Source of the DNA: Candidatus Doudnabacteria bacterium
GTDB lineage: Bacteria > Patescibacteriota > Doudnabacteria > UBA920
DNA length: 54,148 nt
Reading direction: 5' to 3'
Assembly (NCBI GenBank): GCA_031291995.1
Contig: JARLHZ010000016.1
Location: forward strand, 1-54,148
The notes below the pieces were generated by a model, which did not search any database, was not told where the DNA came from, and saw nothing but the letters and a program-made list of their open reading frames with translations. Positions 35,301 through 43,848 of the stretch are shown piece after piece (positions within the stretch are counted from its first letter, which is position 1; each line of letters starts with the position of its first letter). Both the position numbers and the translations under genes were made by a program.

Positions 35301-36115
35301 TTTGGCCCAGTGCCCCATTCGCTATCCCTTTCTACACCAAACCAGCCCTTTTTTTGCAGGAAGTAGAGGAAAACAATCTGGCCTAAAAGTTTTTTGGCAA
35401 AGTCTGCTGTTTCGACAGCTTTACTGGAAAATTCCTGTTTTATTTTAAAATCGGTTTCCAAAACTTTATCCAAAGCCTCTTTGACCTCAAGGAATAACTC
35501 ACGGTATTTATTAAAGAACTCCTTAGTAACAATTTCAATGTTAAATGCCGTTTCAAGATCGGAAAGTAATGGATTATTTTGGTCATCCGCCAGTATCGGC
35601 AAAAGCTGTTTTTGGGCGGTATGGCTGTTTTCATTCTTGCCAACCAGGAAAGAAAAGCGTTTGGCTGGGGTTAACTCTTTGGTGACTTTGCTTTTGCCTT
35701 TGTCATCCTTGCCCAGCTGGTAATCCATTTTGATAAGCGAAAAACGCCAATCCTCGGATTCGTCAGTATAAAAGGCCACAACGGCCGCGTCTTTAAGCTC
35801 GCCTCCTCTGCTGCCATTTAAATACCACGCAACGAAATTACGCTGCATGGTTCGGGCGTGTTCAATGGATTTTACTTTTTTGAGACGAACTATTAGGATG
35901 TCTAGCCTATTGCCTTCCGCGTCCGTATATTTGCCTAAGCGTTCTAGGGTATGGATGAATGGCTGATAAGCCTGCGGCACAGTGTTGCCCCGATACACAA
36001 AAGTCGCAACTTCAATTTTGTTGAAAAGCTCTTTTATGAATTTGGTAAAACGTTCTTTATCAAAAGAATTTTGGAATGTTTCCCGGACAATTCTTTTCGC
36101 GGCATTTGTGTCCAT
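32369..36115 (-). CDS. Eco57I/PglX-like adenine DNA methyltransferase (type IIG-like)
   Basis: A 1248-residue protein. The AdoMet site is VCDPAIGSGAFPVG (492-505), after TYYTPREIVHYMC (409-420). The catalytic motif is NPPY (781-784), so it is an N6-adenine methylase of gamma order. A charged coiled-coil-like insert spans about 660-750. The last 270 residues look like a target-recognition domain. The N-terminal 250 residues include LDILIVRLKK (71-80), which might be a PD-(D/E)xK strand. It starts 10 bases after the PLD-helicase gene. Together they resemble DNA-modification-based defence modules (type IIG, BREX or DISARM parts) without the other marker genes. Confidence 0.88.
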   Translation of the reverse strand: MDTNAAKRIVRETFQNSFDKERFTKFIKELFNKIEVATFVYRGNTVPQAYQPFIHTLERLGKYTDAEGNRLDILIVRLKKVKSIEHARTMQRNFVAWYLNGSRGGELKDAAVVAFYTDESEDWRFSLIKMDYQLGKDDKGKSKVTKELTPAKRFSFLVGKNENSHTAQKQLLPILADDQNNPLLSDLETAFNIEIVTKEFFNKYRELFLEVKEALDKVLETDFKIKQEFSSKAVETADFAKKLLGQIVFLYFLQKKGWFGVERDSEWGTGPKDFLRRLYVKRYCEYKNFFNDVLEPLFYNALAVERQDDWSDRFNCKIPFLNGGLFDPLRNYDWVHTDIELPNELFSNEVKDLKTGDIGTGILDIFDRYNFTVKEDEPLEKEVAVDPEMLGKVFENLLEVKDRKSKGTYYTPREIVHYMCQQSLINYLATEFENSIPKEEIEQLVKYGELIAENEAQVEKLGKETETYYHQLSKNIYHSAADIDYKLANIKVCDPAIGSGAFPVGMMSEIVKARNVLSNYLLAPHAEQMAAYQESRTIYSFKRDCIQNSLYGVDIDPGAVEIAKLRLWLSLIVDEEDIKDIKPLPNLDYKIMQGNSLLEEFEGIKLFDEKLLESPIIDARIFQPDNQKIISLQGELLKFYMKNPEWMNNKEAVKPLEVVNMETQLRAILKEKKRLPNNSSIEQKDLFASVAESKQIRDELENLHKKFFEETNKRTKEELKRKIENLEWDLIEASLEENKKTSELKKLEQLKQTNTKPFFLWKLNFAEVFQQKGGFDVLIANPPYIGEKGHKESFREIKNSDFLGKFYLGKMDFFYFFFHLALNLGNVNSQIAFITTDYYPTALGAKKLREDFRNRTIIRRLINFNDLRIFESAMGQHNMVTILSKGQNDQIMAKTAITKQAGIANSKILSEIVSWQDNETEYFDVKQKDLFDGDEYYIRLSGASSNNSDPIQILLNKIKLQGALLGTICNVNNGVFAGADKLSADKKSKYKINDASTGEGIFILTNQEVKDNGFSNDETKIIKPLFKNSDIKKFYTNTKNELNLINLRYTDRPDLNAYPKIKKHLKRFEKLLTDRPRTGTLESAFNNGYWYVMSTSRKLNFDGPKIVFPQRSNTNTFGYNEVTWYAMSDVFFITQKGDYKNIDLKYILALLNSKLYYLWLYHRGKRKGEILELIGNPVSEIPIKIVGENIQKQFNEIVDIILVITKSDDYLNNAAKKAKVHDLEEQIDKMVYKLYGLTGEEIKIVGNF

Positions 36116-36125
36116 ATCATTTGAA

Positions 36126-39100
36126 TCATTTGGCGGTTAAAAATTCCGACAAGATAACTTCTCTCGGCCCGGAAGTTTTGGCGCTGTTTTCAGCCAGTGT
36201 CTCCTGGAAGAACTCCTCGGCTATATTGGTTTTCAATATCCCAAGAATCTTTAGAGGGTTAGTTTCTTCTTTCAGCGCCTGAACTAAAACTTTTGTGGTT
36301 TGTTTGGGCAGGCCGCCTTCTTCAAGGAGTTTAATAAGCTTCTTTATATAGGCTTCGTCCTCGTCGGTGTAGCCCTTAAAGTCCTTAATCTGCTTGGATT
36401 TTAAATATCTTAAAACCATTGAGGCGTTATCACGCCCTGCCTTAGTCGCCAACTCCACAGCCTGATCCGTAGTGGCAAACTGGAATTCTTTTTTATTGAA
36501 CTCCAAGAGTTGGTAAAAGTCAGTTTCCAATTTTTCCTGTTTGGTGTCGGCCGTGGCTTCTAAAGTTTTAGCCGCCTGGACAAAGTCCAGTTCATTAGCC
36601 GCTGAAATATCGGCAAGATAAAACTTTTGGATTTTGCCCTTTCGAAAATATGTTAACAAGGCGTTCCCTTTGTCTTTGTTTGCCCTGGCAGTCCGTGCCT
36701 TTTTGGGCAATCTTTTTATTTTTTCAAACATATCGGGCTGATTGTCCCGAAGGTCCCGAATGACTTTTAGATACTTCAAATCGCTGTCCTCGGCCTCACC
36801 CTCTTGGGTTAAAGTTTCTTTGGAAGTTAAACGGCGGAATAAATCGTGAGACTTAATTTCTTCGCCCTCGGTTAACAGCCTGGCATCGGCTCCCAGCATT
36901 TCTATAAAGGCCTGAATTTTATATTCCGCAGCCTCTTTGAGCTTTAACAGGTTGTTGGATTGGACAGTGGGAAAGAAATTAAAGGTGTAAATTTTCGGGA
37001 ACTTGGTATCTACCCTGTTTATGCGCCCGACTCTCTGGATTAGCCTTGTGGGGTTCCAGGGGATGTCATAGTTAATAACCACGCAGGACCGGTGTAGGTT
37101 TACGCCTTCGGCCAATATTTCGGTGGTGATTAAAAGGCGGTATTCATCTTTAGGAAACCTGACTTTAGCGTCAAAGTTTTGGATAACTTTTTCGCGGACA
37201 ATGGAACTGGAAGCCCCGGAAAATGCTATAACCTGGCTGCCGAATTTTTCCCTTAGGTTCTTTTCCAAGTAGTCGGCCGTTTCCTTGGACTCGGTAAAAA
37301 TAATTAGCTTGTTATCTTTTAATATCTGATTCTCGGAAAGAATCTTAATAAATGTCAGAAGTTTTGGATCACGGTTAACCGAATCCCATAACTTGGATAT
37401 TTGCTTTAGCACTTCTAAATCTTTTTCTAAGTCATTTTTAAACTGGGCTTCAAAATCTTTTGCTGCCAGCCTGGTGGCCTTGTCTTCATCAATCAATTTT
37501 TGAACCGCGTCGTCATTGCCGTCTTCCAGGAACTCAAAAATTTTGTTTGTGTACTTTTTGCTGACGTAAACGCTGCCTTTATCAAATTCGCCTATAAACT
37601 GCTCGTAGGAATGGATAAAACGGCGCAGCGACTGCTTAAAGGCGTAAAAGCTGCTTTCAAGGCGTTTAACCATCAAGATTTTTAAGAACTTGCGCATGTT
37701 GGTTTGCGCCATCTCTTCGCTTTGATTTTTCTCCCCTTTGTAATACAAATAAGGGATGTAACGGGAGTATTTAAATTTATTTAAAAGCAGGTTTATGGTT
37801 TCGTTAAAAACTTTGTCCTCGTTTTCATCCAATTCATAAAACACGGCTTCCGGCTTTTCCACATCGGGGAACTTTAATTTTTGTTTGATTAAATCGTCCT
37901 CAAAGTATTTAATAATCTCGTTGCGGGTGCGGCGAACCATTAAATATTTTAAGACTTTATCGCGGATTTCCTGGGCATTGGATTTAACTATTTCCAGATA
38001 CTTTTCCCTGTCCTTTTGCCTGTCTAAGTTTTTTAGTTTTTTTTCAAGATTGCCAAAGAAACTATCCAAATCAGCCACATTAGGGATAGTGCTTTTTTTG
38101 GATTTTTGGAAAAGTTTAATCAGCCCCAAAATATCTTTTGGGGAGTTGTTTAGGGGCGTGGCCGAAACTAAAATGATTCTTTTGCCACGGCAGACTTGGG
38201 CCAGTTTTTCGTATGTAAAGTTTGTTTCGTTGCGGAAACGATGGGCTTCATCAATAAAGATGTTTTTATATTTTTCCGTACCCTTTTGGACCAGAGCATC
38301 CAGTTTTCCTAAAGACTGATAATCAGCGTGGACTTTGAAATCGGAAAAAACATTTTTCCAGGAGCCAGGGTTTTCTTCATCTAGTAAAACTGGCGGCGCA
38401 ATAACCAAACTCCTACCGTCAAGCTGTTGTGCCAGCATTGCTGAAATATAAGTTTTACCAAGACCAACCACATCAGCAATAAAAACTCCGCCATACTCTT
38501 CTAATTTTGCCTTGGCATCCTTTACGGCTTCGGTTTGGTATTCCAGATCAAGAAAATTTTCCGGCAGGTATTTTTTAAAAATACTTTCCTGATCCGTATT
38601 GATTTTTTCCTTAAAATATTCGTATAAAAATTTGAGATAAAGCTCATAAGGCGTGATGGTGTTGCTTAGCCAAGTTTTATTCTCAATAGTTTCAATGTAT
38701 TTTTCGCTTACATCAACCGCGTTAGCCCACAGCTCATTGAATTTTTCCAGGGCATAATCGTAATCGGCGCGGGTCTTTAACTCCACATTAAATTCCAAAT
38801 TGTCTATAAGCCCGGCTCTGGTAAAATTGCTTGAGCCTGTTATCACTCTGCCAGCGTCTCTGTCTCCCTCCGCAAACGTCATTATGTAAAGCTTGGCATG
38901 GATATTGGCGGAAGGGTAGGCTTTTATTTCCAGCTTGCCACTTTTCAGCCATTCGATAAATTTTGTAACGCCGTCTTCAACTTCCCGGCTGTCTTCGGAT
39001 TTTTCCAGTTCGCCTGTTACTAACCCAGAAAAAGTTTCCTTAACTTCGGCATGGGAAAAATTCATTTCCTGCTGCTCTTCCTTGGCTTCCTGAATTGAAT

Positions 39101-39311
39101 CATAAACTTTTTGATCAGTATTTATGCCAATAAGGACACGGACTTTGTCGGTGTGTGCAAGAGACTTATAAATAGCGTGAAAACCGCTTGTATAAAAATA
39201 GCCAACCAAGGCGTCAAAAAATTGAGTATCCTTGATTAAAACTTTAAAGCGATCTAAAAGATTCCGTTCCTTTTCATTAGTGATAAAGGTTAGGTCGTGG
39301 TTTGTGTTCAT
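36126..39311 (-). CDS. PLD-nuclease/SNF2-family helicase fusion
   Basis: A 1061-residue protein. The N-terminal phospholipase-D-like domain has one HKD half-site: H138-A-K140 and GSSN (159-162). A SF2 helicase follows, with Walker A DVVGLGKT (280-287), DEAH (354-357), VSATPLNNSP and C-terminal lobe motifs TTEILAEGVNL and QRVGRINR. One HKD half-site implies a dimeric nuclease. It heads a tight operon of about ten genes. The likely role is restriction or surveillance of DNA together with the adjacent methylase. Confidence 0.9.
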   Translation of the reverse strand: MNTNHDLTFITNEKERNLLDRFKVLIKDTQFFDALVGYFYTSGFHAIYKSLAHTDKVRVLIGINTDQKVYDSIQEAKEEQQEMNFSHAEVKETFSGLVTGELEKSEDSREVEDGVTKFIEWLKSGKLEIKAYPSANIHAKLYIMTFAEGDRDAGRVITGSSNFTRAGLIDNLEFNVELKTRADYDYALEKFNELWANAVDVSEKYIETIENKTWLSNTITPYELYLKFLYEYFKEKINTDQESIFKKYLPENFLDLEYQTEAVKDAKAKLEEYGGVFIADVVGLGKTYISAMLAQQLDGRSLVIAPPVLLDEENPGSWKNVFSDFKVHADYQSLGKLDALVQKGTEKYKNIFIDEAHRFRNETNFTYEKLAQVCRGKRIILVSATPLNNSPKDILGLIKLFQKSKKSTIPNVADLDSFFGNLEKKLKNLDRQKDREKYLEIVKSNAQEIRDKVLKYLMVRRTRNEIIKYFEDDLIKQKLKFPDVEKPEAVFYELDENEDKVFNETINLLLNKFKYSRYIPYLYYKGEKNQSEEMAQTNMRKFLKILMVKRLESSFYAFKQSLRRFIHSYEQFIGEFDKGSVYVSKKYTNKIFEFLEDGNDDAVQKLIDEDKATRLAAKDFEAQFKNDLEKDLEVLKQISKLWDSVNRDPKLLTFIKILSENQILKDNKLIIFTESKETADYLEKNLREKFGSQVIAFSGASSSIVREKVIQNFDAKVRFPKDEYRLLITTEILAEGVNLHRSCVVINYDIPWNPTRLIQRVGRINRVDTKFPKIYTFNFFPTVQSNNLLKLKEAAEYKIQAFIEMLGADARLLTEGEEIKSHDLFRRLTSKETLTQEGEAEDSDLKYLKVIRDLRDNQPDMFEKIKRLPKKARTARANKDKGNALLTYFRKGKIQKFYLADISAANELDFVQAAKTLEATADTKQEKLETDFYQLLEFNKKEFQFATTDQAVELATKAGRDNASMVLRYLKSKQIKDFKGYTDEDEAYIKKLIKLLEEGGLPKQTTKVLVQALKEETNPLKILGILKTNIAEEFFQETLAENSAKTSGPREVILSEFLTAK

Positions 39312-39345
39312 ATAGGTATTTCATATATAAAGCAGGGAAGCCAAA

Positions 39346-39446
39346 GCGAAAAGGCGAGGCACAGTCTGCATTATTGCCTTTATTTTCGCATTTTTTCAGC
39401 TATAAGTCAAAGCTCTAAAGATGTATAGTACGTCGCCAAATACGAC
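39346..39446 (-). promoter_or_regulatory. Control region of the PLD-helicase operon
   Basis: A possible promoter is TTGACT (39405-39410, minus strand) with a weak -10 near 39381-39387. Inverted repeats are GCGAAAA/TTTTCGC (39346-39389, with inner GGC/GCC) and GTCG-N7-CGAC (39432-39446). The latter could be an operator. The promoter call is weak. Confidence 0.4.
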
Positions 39447-39447
39447 A

Positions 39448-40416
39448 TCAATAATTCAAAAACTGCTTGTGGGCTTCCTTGGCTTTGGACTTATCTACCC
39501 CCAAGTAATATTTACAAGTTGTCTCGAGCCGGTCGTGGCCAAGTATTTCCTTGACGTGATTAATAGGACAGCCATTGAAAAGTAAATGCGTTGCCATGGT
39601 ATGACGCAAGGTGTGCGGTGTAAGGTGTTTGGTAATGCCGGACTTTTTAACATAGCGTTTAAATAGGCCGCTAACGTCTTCCCTGCTAAAGCGGGTGCCA
39701 CGGCTGGTTATAAATATCGGTTCCAGGGTGTCGCTTCTTTGTTCCAAATAATATTTTACCCAATCCAAAGACCGCTGGTTAAAAAATACCGTCCGCTGTT
39801 TGTTTCCTTTGCCGATTATTTTAGCTTCGGCCTTTTCGTAATCTATCTGGCCGCGATCAAGCGACAAGGCTTCGGAAATTCTCATACCGGTGCCAAGCAG
39901 GACTTCCACCAGCGTCCTAAACCTTAAGCCGTTGATGCGCACGGCTTTCTTACGAATCTTGCCCTGCCACTTCCTGTCTATTTTTATAGAATTTACAAAT
40001 TGCTCTATTTCTTCTTTGGTTAAAAAAATGACTTCCCGCCGGTGGTGCTTAGGCGGCTTGATTCTTGTCTGGTCCATTACCGGCAATTCCAGGACTTCGG
40101 CGCAAAACTTAAGGATGCCTTTTAAGGCAAAGACAATTTGCGAAACCCTGGACTCGCCGCAACCGCGCATAAACATTTTTTGTTTAACCGCGATAACGTT
40201 TTCCAGTTTTATGTCGGTTACCGGGATTGTTCCGATGTCCCGATGGGTATAGAGCAGGTTCTCTTTATACTTGGCAATAGTCTGCGGCGCGAGGGAAAGT
40301 TCAAACTGGGCATACTGCAAAAAGCGGGGAATAAGCTCTAAAATAGTCGGCTTAAATATAGGGGGAACGGGTGTGCCTACTATCGTGGTTGTTTCTAAGG
40401 ATGTTTCCTGCAACAT
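39448..40416 (-). CDS. Tyrosine recombinase Int A (element integrase)
   Basis: A 322-residue recombinase nearly collinear with Int B. Its Arg (GMRISEA), Lys (GKGNKQR), HTLRH, GHD and Tyr (CKYYLG) are all present, so it should be active. The ATG at 40416 directly follows GCGAGGCTTTTT, the 3' arm and T-run of a terminator hairpin. It lies about 250 bases downstream of the 16S 3' end, which is the attachment core. It most likely catalyses integration and excision of the 33.6-kb element. Expression probably depends on read-through from rRNA transcription, since no promoter is visible in the leader. Confidence 0.94.
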   Translation of the reverse strand: MLQETSLETTTIVGTPVPPIFKPTILELIPRFLQYAQFELSLAPQTIAKYKENLLYTHRDIGTIPVTDIKLENVIAVKQKMFMRGCGESRVSQIVFALKGILKFCAEVLELPVMDQTRIKPPKHHRREVIFLTKEEIEQFVNSIKIDRKWQGKIRKKAVRINGLRFRTLVEVLLGTGMRISEALSLDRGQIDYEKAEAKIIGKGNKQRTVFFNQRSLDWVKYYLEQRSDTLEPIFITSRGTRFSREDVSGLFKRYVKKSGITKHLTPHTLRHTMATHLLFNGCPINHVKEILGHDRLETTCKYYLGVDKSKAKEAHKQFLNY

Positions 40417-40453
40417 AAAAAGCCTCGCGCCAGTTAATGGTACGAGACTTTTT
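40417..40453 (-). terminator. Terminator/SD-sequestering hairpin abutting the Int A start
   Basis: On the minus strand AGTCTCG..CCA pairs with TGG..CGAGGCT and is followed by T5 and the start codon. GAGG in the 3' arm is the only ribosome site. Base changes relative to the Int B copy keep the pairing. Confidence 0.78.
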
Positions 40454-40669
40454 ATTTCAATTTCTGTTAAAAACTTTAACAGCTAAATAGTGACCCCGAG
40501 CATTATGGCTGCTCAGGCTCCCCTTATTCTTGCGAATAATTGGAGTAGAATGCCGTACAAAACCGTTTACATCAAATCGTAGAGTATGTGCACCTTCTAT
40601 CGAAATAGAAGATGACGACCACGGAATGTACCTCAACAGTCCCTTCGAAAAGGTCCAGGAGGCATATTT
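40454..40669 (-). promoter_or_regulatory. 16S trailer and structured leader of Int A
   Basis: Minus-strand order: CATTCCG (40622-40628), a hairpin CTTCTAT/ATAGAAG, GGTTTTGTAC (40555-40564), then hairpins CTCC.ATTATTC/GAATAA..GGAG, CTGAGC/GCTCGG and CTGTTAAA/TTTAACAG. The first and third elements are complementary to the 16S leader in nested order. The last three match the Int B leader in structure with compensatory changes. Confidence 0.72.
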
Positions 40670-40689
40670 TGTTCCTTAGAAAGGAGGTG
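40670..40689. repeat. Attachment-site core at the 16S 3' end
   Basis: TGTTCCTTAGAAAGGAGGTG, identical to 7053-7072. On the minus strand it contains CACCTCCTTTCT, the anti-Shine-Dalgarno end of 16S rRNA. The crossover must lie within these 20 bases if the rRNA is to stay intact. Confidence 0.88.
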
Positions 40690-41136
40690 ATCCATCGACA
40701 GCTTCCGCTACCGATGCCTTGTTACGACTTAGCCCCAGTTACGAGCTTCGGCTTAGGCCACCTTACGGTGAACTTTAGCCGCTTCCCGCTTCCATGGCTT
40801 GACGGGCGGTGTGTACAAAACCTGAGAACGTATTCACCGTGACGAGGCTGATTCACGGTTACTAGCGATTCCGGCTTCATGAGGGCGAGTTGCAGCCCTC
40901 AATCCGAACTGGGGGTAGTATTGATAGGATTTGCTCCGGATTACTCCTTGGCGTCCCTTTATTCTACCCATTGTAGCACGTGTGTGGCCCAAGTCGTAAG
41001 AGCCACGCTGATTTGACGTCATCCCCACCTTCCTCCAGCTTAAACGCTGGCAGTTCTGTGAGACACTTGTAACTCACCGTAGGGGTTGCGCTCGTTTTCA
41101 CACTTAAGTGAACACCTCACGGCACGAGCTGACGAC

Positions 41137-42036
41137 CATATTTGTCCACTATTCCTAGTGGTACGGACTATACCATATCCGTTTCATCAATTTTGATGAA
41201 GTGCGGATCCGACCGTGTTATAGCGTTATAAGATATTTGATATAAGTGTCGCTATCTAACCTTGGTGGTCAAACCAAGATTAAGTCTCTACGGGATTCAA
41301 ACGCTAATTTTTGCAACTTTAGTGAATGTTGAATGCAATTTCCAACAAACTTTTTACTTTCACTCCTGGAAACATATAGGACATAAGCACTTGATGTTCT
41401 ATAATAATAAACTTTACACAACTGTAACCCCAAGCTTTCAAGAATTTTTTTATCTTGACCAGCTTCTTGTTTGGTTGTATAACTGATTCTTAAATCTCTT
41501 TTTAAATCCTTGCCTATGTTCCGTCCCCGTCGAATCTTCCGGCCATATAGCACCACGCAACTTCTTTACTTATAAATTGCTTTATTGGCGATTGTTTGGC
41601 TCGAACAAATTCTCGAAGCAAGCCCCTGCTATTTACATACAAATGGTATGCAATATGTTTGGCTTTTTTAGAATACAAGATGGAAATAGATTTTACGCCA
41701 AAATTTAAATAATTTTTTGGCGTAGAGTCGCTAATATAAACCTTTAGACGAAGCCTCTCGTCGGTATAGGCTTGTTTTAGGAACTCAAGAAATTTTTCAA
41801 TCAGCTGTGGGTTTATGTTGCTCAATCCTATGCTGCTAGTCCTGTGGTAGCCATCGGCACACCAAAGACCCAGCACATATGCATGAGCTTTAGAGGAATA
41901 AAAGTCACAAAAATTAGCGCTTGAATTTCCCACGGTATTACCCATTCTTTAATTATATCATTAATTAAATATTGGGGCTTCACCGTTTTGAGTCGGTATT
42001 TTTCATCCCAAATTACTTTGGGAGCGGTCGATTTTC
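41137..42036 (-). mobile_element. Group I intron in 16S rRNA
   Basis: A 900-base insertion at E. coli position about 1060/1061. The 5' exon ends CGGTT, the intron begins GAAAATC-GACCG, and GACCG pairs with CGGTT to form P1 with the classic U-G at the splice site. The intron ends in G before GTCGTCAGC. Near the 3' end GGTATAGTCC resembles the conserved S element, and GAGACT could be the partner strand of P7. It holds a LAGLIDADG gene. Self-splicing is inferred. Confidence 0.85.
41269..41945 (-). pseudogene. LAGLIDADG homing endonuclease, frameshifted
   Basis: The first frame (41945 to 41514, 143 residues) has both motifs: AYVLGLWCADG near residue 22 and CYMAGRFDGDG near residue 132. It stops one codon after the second. 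The rest of the C-terminal domain (NIGKDLKRDLRISYTTKQEA...) continues in another frame to 41269. A one-base change just after the second motif restores a protein of about 225 residues, the usual two-motif length. As read, the enzyme lacks its second DNA-binding half and should be inactive. Confidence 0.85.
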
Positions 42037-42128
42037 AACCGTGCAGCACCTGTGTACCACCCTCGAAGGCTACCCTATCTCTAGAGTATGCAGGTACATG
42101 TCAAGACTTGGTAAGGTTCCTCGCTTAC

Positions 42129-42162
<34 letters not shown>

Positions 42163-42166
42163 AGGT

Positions 42167-42217
<51 letters not shown>

Positions 42218-42995
42218 TGATTTAACGCGTTAGCTATGGCACTAACGAGGGTCGATACTCGCTAGCGCCTAATCATCATCGTTTACAGCGTGGACTACTG
42301 GGGTATCTAATCCCATTCGCTCCCCACGCTTTCGTCCTAGCAGTGTCAGGTGGCACCCAGAAGCCTGCCTACGCTATTGGTGTTCCAAGCGATATCAACG
42401 CATTTCACTACTACACCGCTTGTTCCAGCTTCCTCTTTGCCCCTCTAGTTTTACAGTTTCAAAAGACAGTCTCCCAGTTAAGCTGAGAGATTTCACTTCT
42501 GACTTGTAAAACCACCTATCGGTACGCTTTACGCCCAATGATTCCGGATAACGCTTGAGGTCTCTGTATTACCGCTGCTGCTGGCACAGAGTTAGCAACC
42601 TCTTATTCTCTCGGTACGCTCAAAATATTGTTCCCGAGCAAAAGGACTTTACAACCCGAAGGCCTTCATCGTCCACGCGGCGTCGCTGGATCAGGCTTTC
42701 GCCCATTGTCCAAAATTCCAAACTGCTGCCTCCCGTAGGAGTCTGGACCGTGTCGCAGTTCCAGTGTGGGGGTTTCCCCTCTCGGGGCCCCTAACCGTCA
42801 TAGCCTTGGTAAGCCATTACCTTACCAACTAGCTGATGGTGCCCAGGCCTCACTTTAAGCGTCTTGCGACTTTGACCTTGCGGTCACATGGAGTATTATC
42901 CAATCTTTCGACTGGTTATGCTCCACTTAAAGAAAGTTCCTAGGTATTACTCACCCGTTCGCCATGCCCCTTGCGGAGCATTCGACTTGCATGTC

Positions 42996-43039
<44 letters not shown>

Positions 43040-43046
43040 TATTAGA

Positions 43047-43819
43047 ACTAAATATAAGTCTTGAATTGTCCCGCAGAGCGGGACAGAGTTATAAGTAGTG
43101 GTTCGATCTGTCTAAAAGACAAACTTTACCCTGTACCGGAGTCTCGCGAAGCGAGATGACTGGTATAGGGCTGGCTTAATTGATTTGGGAAAGGCTCAAT
43201 TAATAAAACCTATAATATATCATTGAACTCTCCCCCTCCGCATAAAGCTTCGGGGGACTGCAGCTATAAAATTAATTATAGTTTGCAGAAATTGAATTGA
43301 CGCAAACATTGCATTCCAACTGGGTTTAAATCAGTCGGAACACGATGGTTTTGTACACAATTATAACCGGGCGGTTATAATTGTTTTCTAATCACTATTC
43401 AGCTGTTAAGGTACGCCGCGGATCTAAACGCGGATAGCTACGCGGATCTGACGCTGAACCTTCAGGGTCATCTGAGCAACTATCTAAGCTTGATCTCGCT
43501 CTCCCCCTTAGGGGGAGATGTCGCCATCAGATGGCGACAGAGAGGGTGCAGTTATTAATGTGTATTTCCTGGGGACAAGAAGTGTAAATATGCTCTCCGC
43601 TTTCGTCCGCCAATGGCGGACTTCGGCGGATTGACCCTCTAATATGTAGTTATATGAGGGTCAAAAAAAACACATACGCATTTGGCGTATTATGTTCAGC
43701 TCCCAGACTTTTTGGGATCCCCAGTAATCAGCGATTTTTCGCTTACACTAGAGCAAAATTGAACCTAAGGTTTATGCCGTTTTTAAACGTTAAGATTTAA
43801 ACTTATTAAATCCTTAGCT
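43047..43819 (-). promoter_or_regulatory. Long 16S leader with hairpins and processing-stem halves
   Basis: About 770 transcribed bases. GTACAAAACC (43347-43356) and TGGAATG (43312-43318), read on the minus strand, pair with trailer blocks beyond the 16S 3' end. Many small palindromes are present, e.g. GTCCCGC/GCGGGAC (about 43070-43086), CTCCCCCTTAGGGGGAG, TGTCGCC/GGCGACA and TCCGCC/GGCGGA. A GCGGATCT-like word recurs near 43420-43450. No protein gene or tRNA seen. Confidence 0.65.
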
Positions 43820-43848
43820 ATTATATGCCTTTTTAAAAATGGTGTCAA
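43820..43848 (-). promoter_or_regulatory. Consensus sigma-70 promoter of the 16S gene
   Basis: On the minus strand TTGACA (43843-43848), a 17-base spacer and TATAAT (43820-43825). Both boxes are perfect, as expected for an rRNA promoter. Confidence 0.88.

Larger units (their letters stand above)
7053..40689. mobile_element. Integrative element inserted at the 16S rRNA 3' end
   Basis: The element lies between two identical 20-bp cores (7053-7072 and 40670-40689), 33,617 bp apart. Its recombinase (Int A) lies beside the core that joins the intact 16S gene, the usual geometry of tRNA-targeting elements. Cargo includes a primase-helicase, methyltransferases, RadC-like and ArdC-like proteins, a zeta kinase, a nuclease and a large PLD-helicase/methyltransferase operon. 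The primase suggests a replicating circular form. No relaxase, secretion or virion gene was recognised. A second recombinase with the same leader lies just outside the left core, suggesting tandem elements. Confidence 0.82.

Noticed and set aside
26905-39311. Complete DISARM or BREX system
   Set aside because: No DrmA/DrmB-like DUF1998 proteins, PglZ, BrxC or BrxL-like proteins are present; only a helicase and methylase of similar type.
7053-40689. Conjugative element or prophage
   Set aside because: No relaxase, coupling protein, VirB4-like ATPase, terminase, portal or capsid could be recognised, so only 'integrative element' is claimed.
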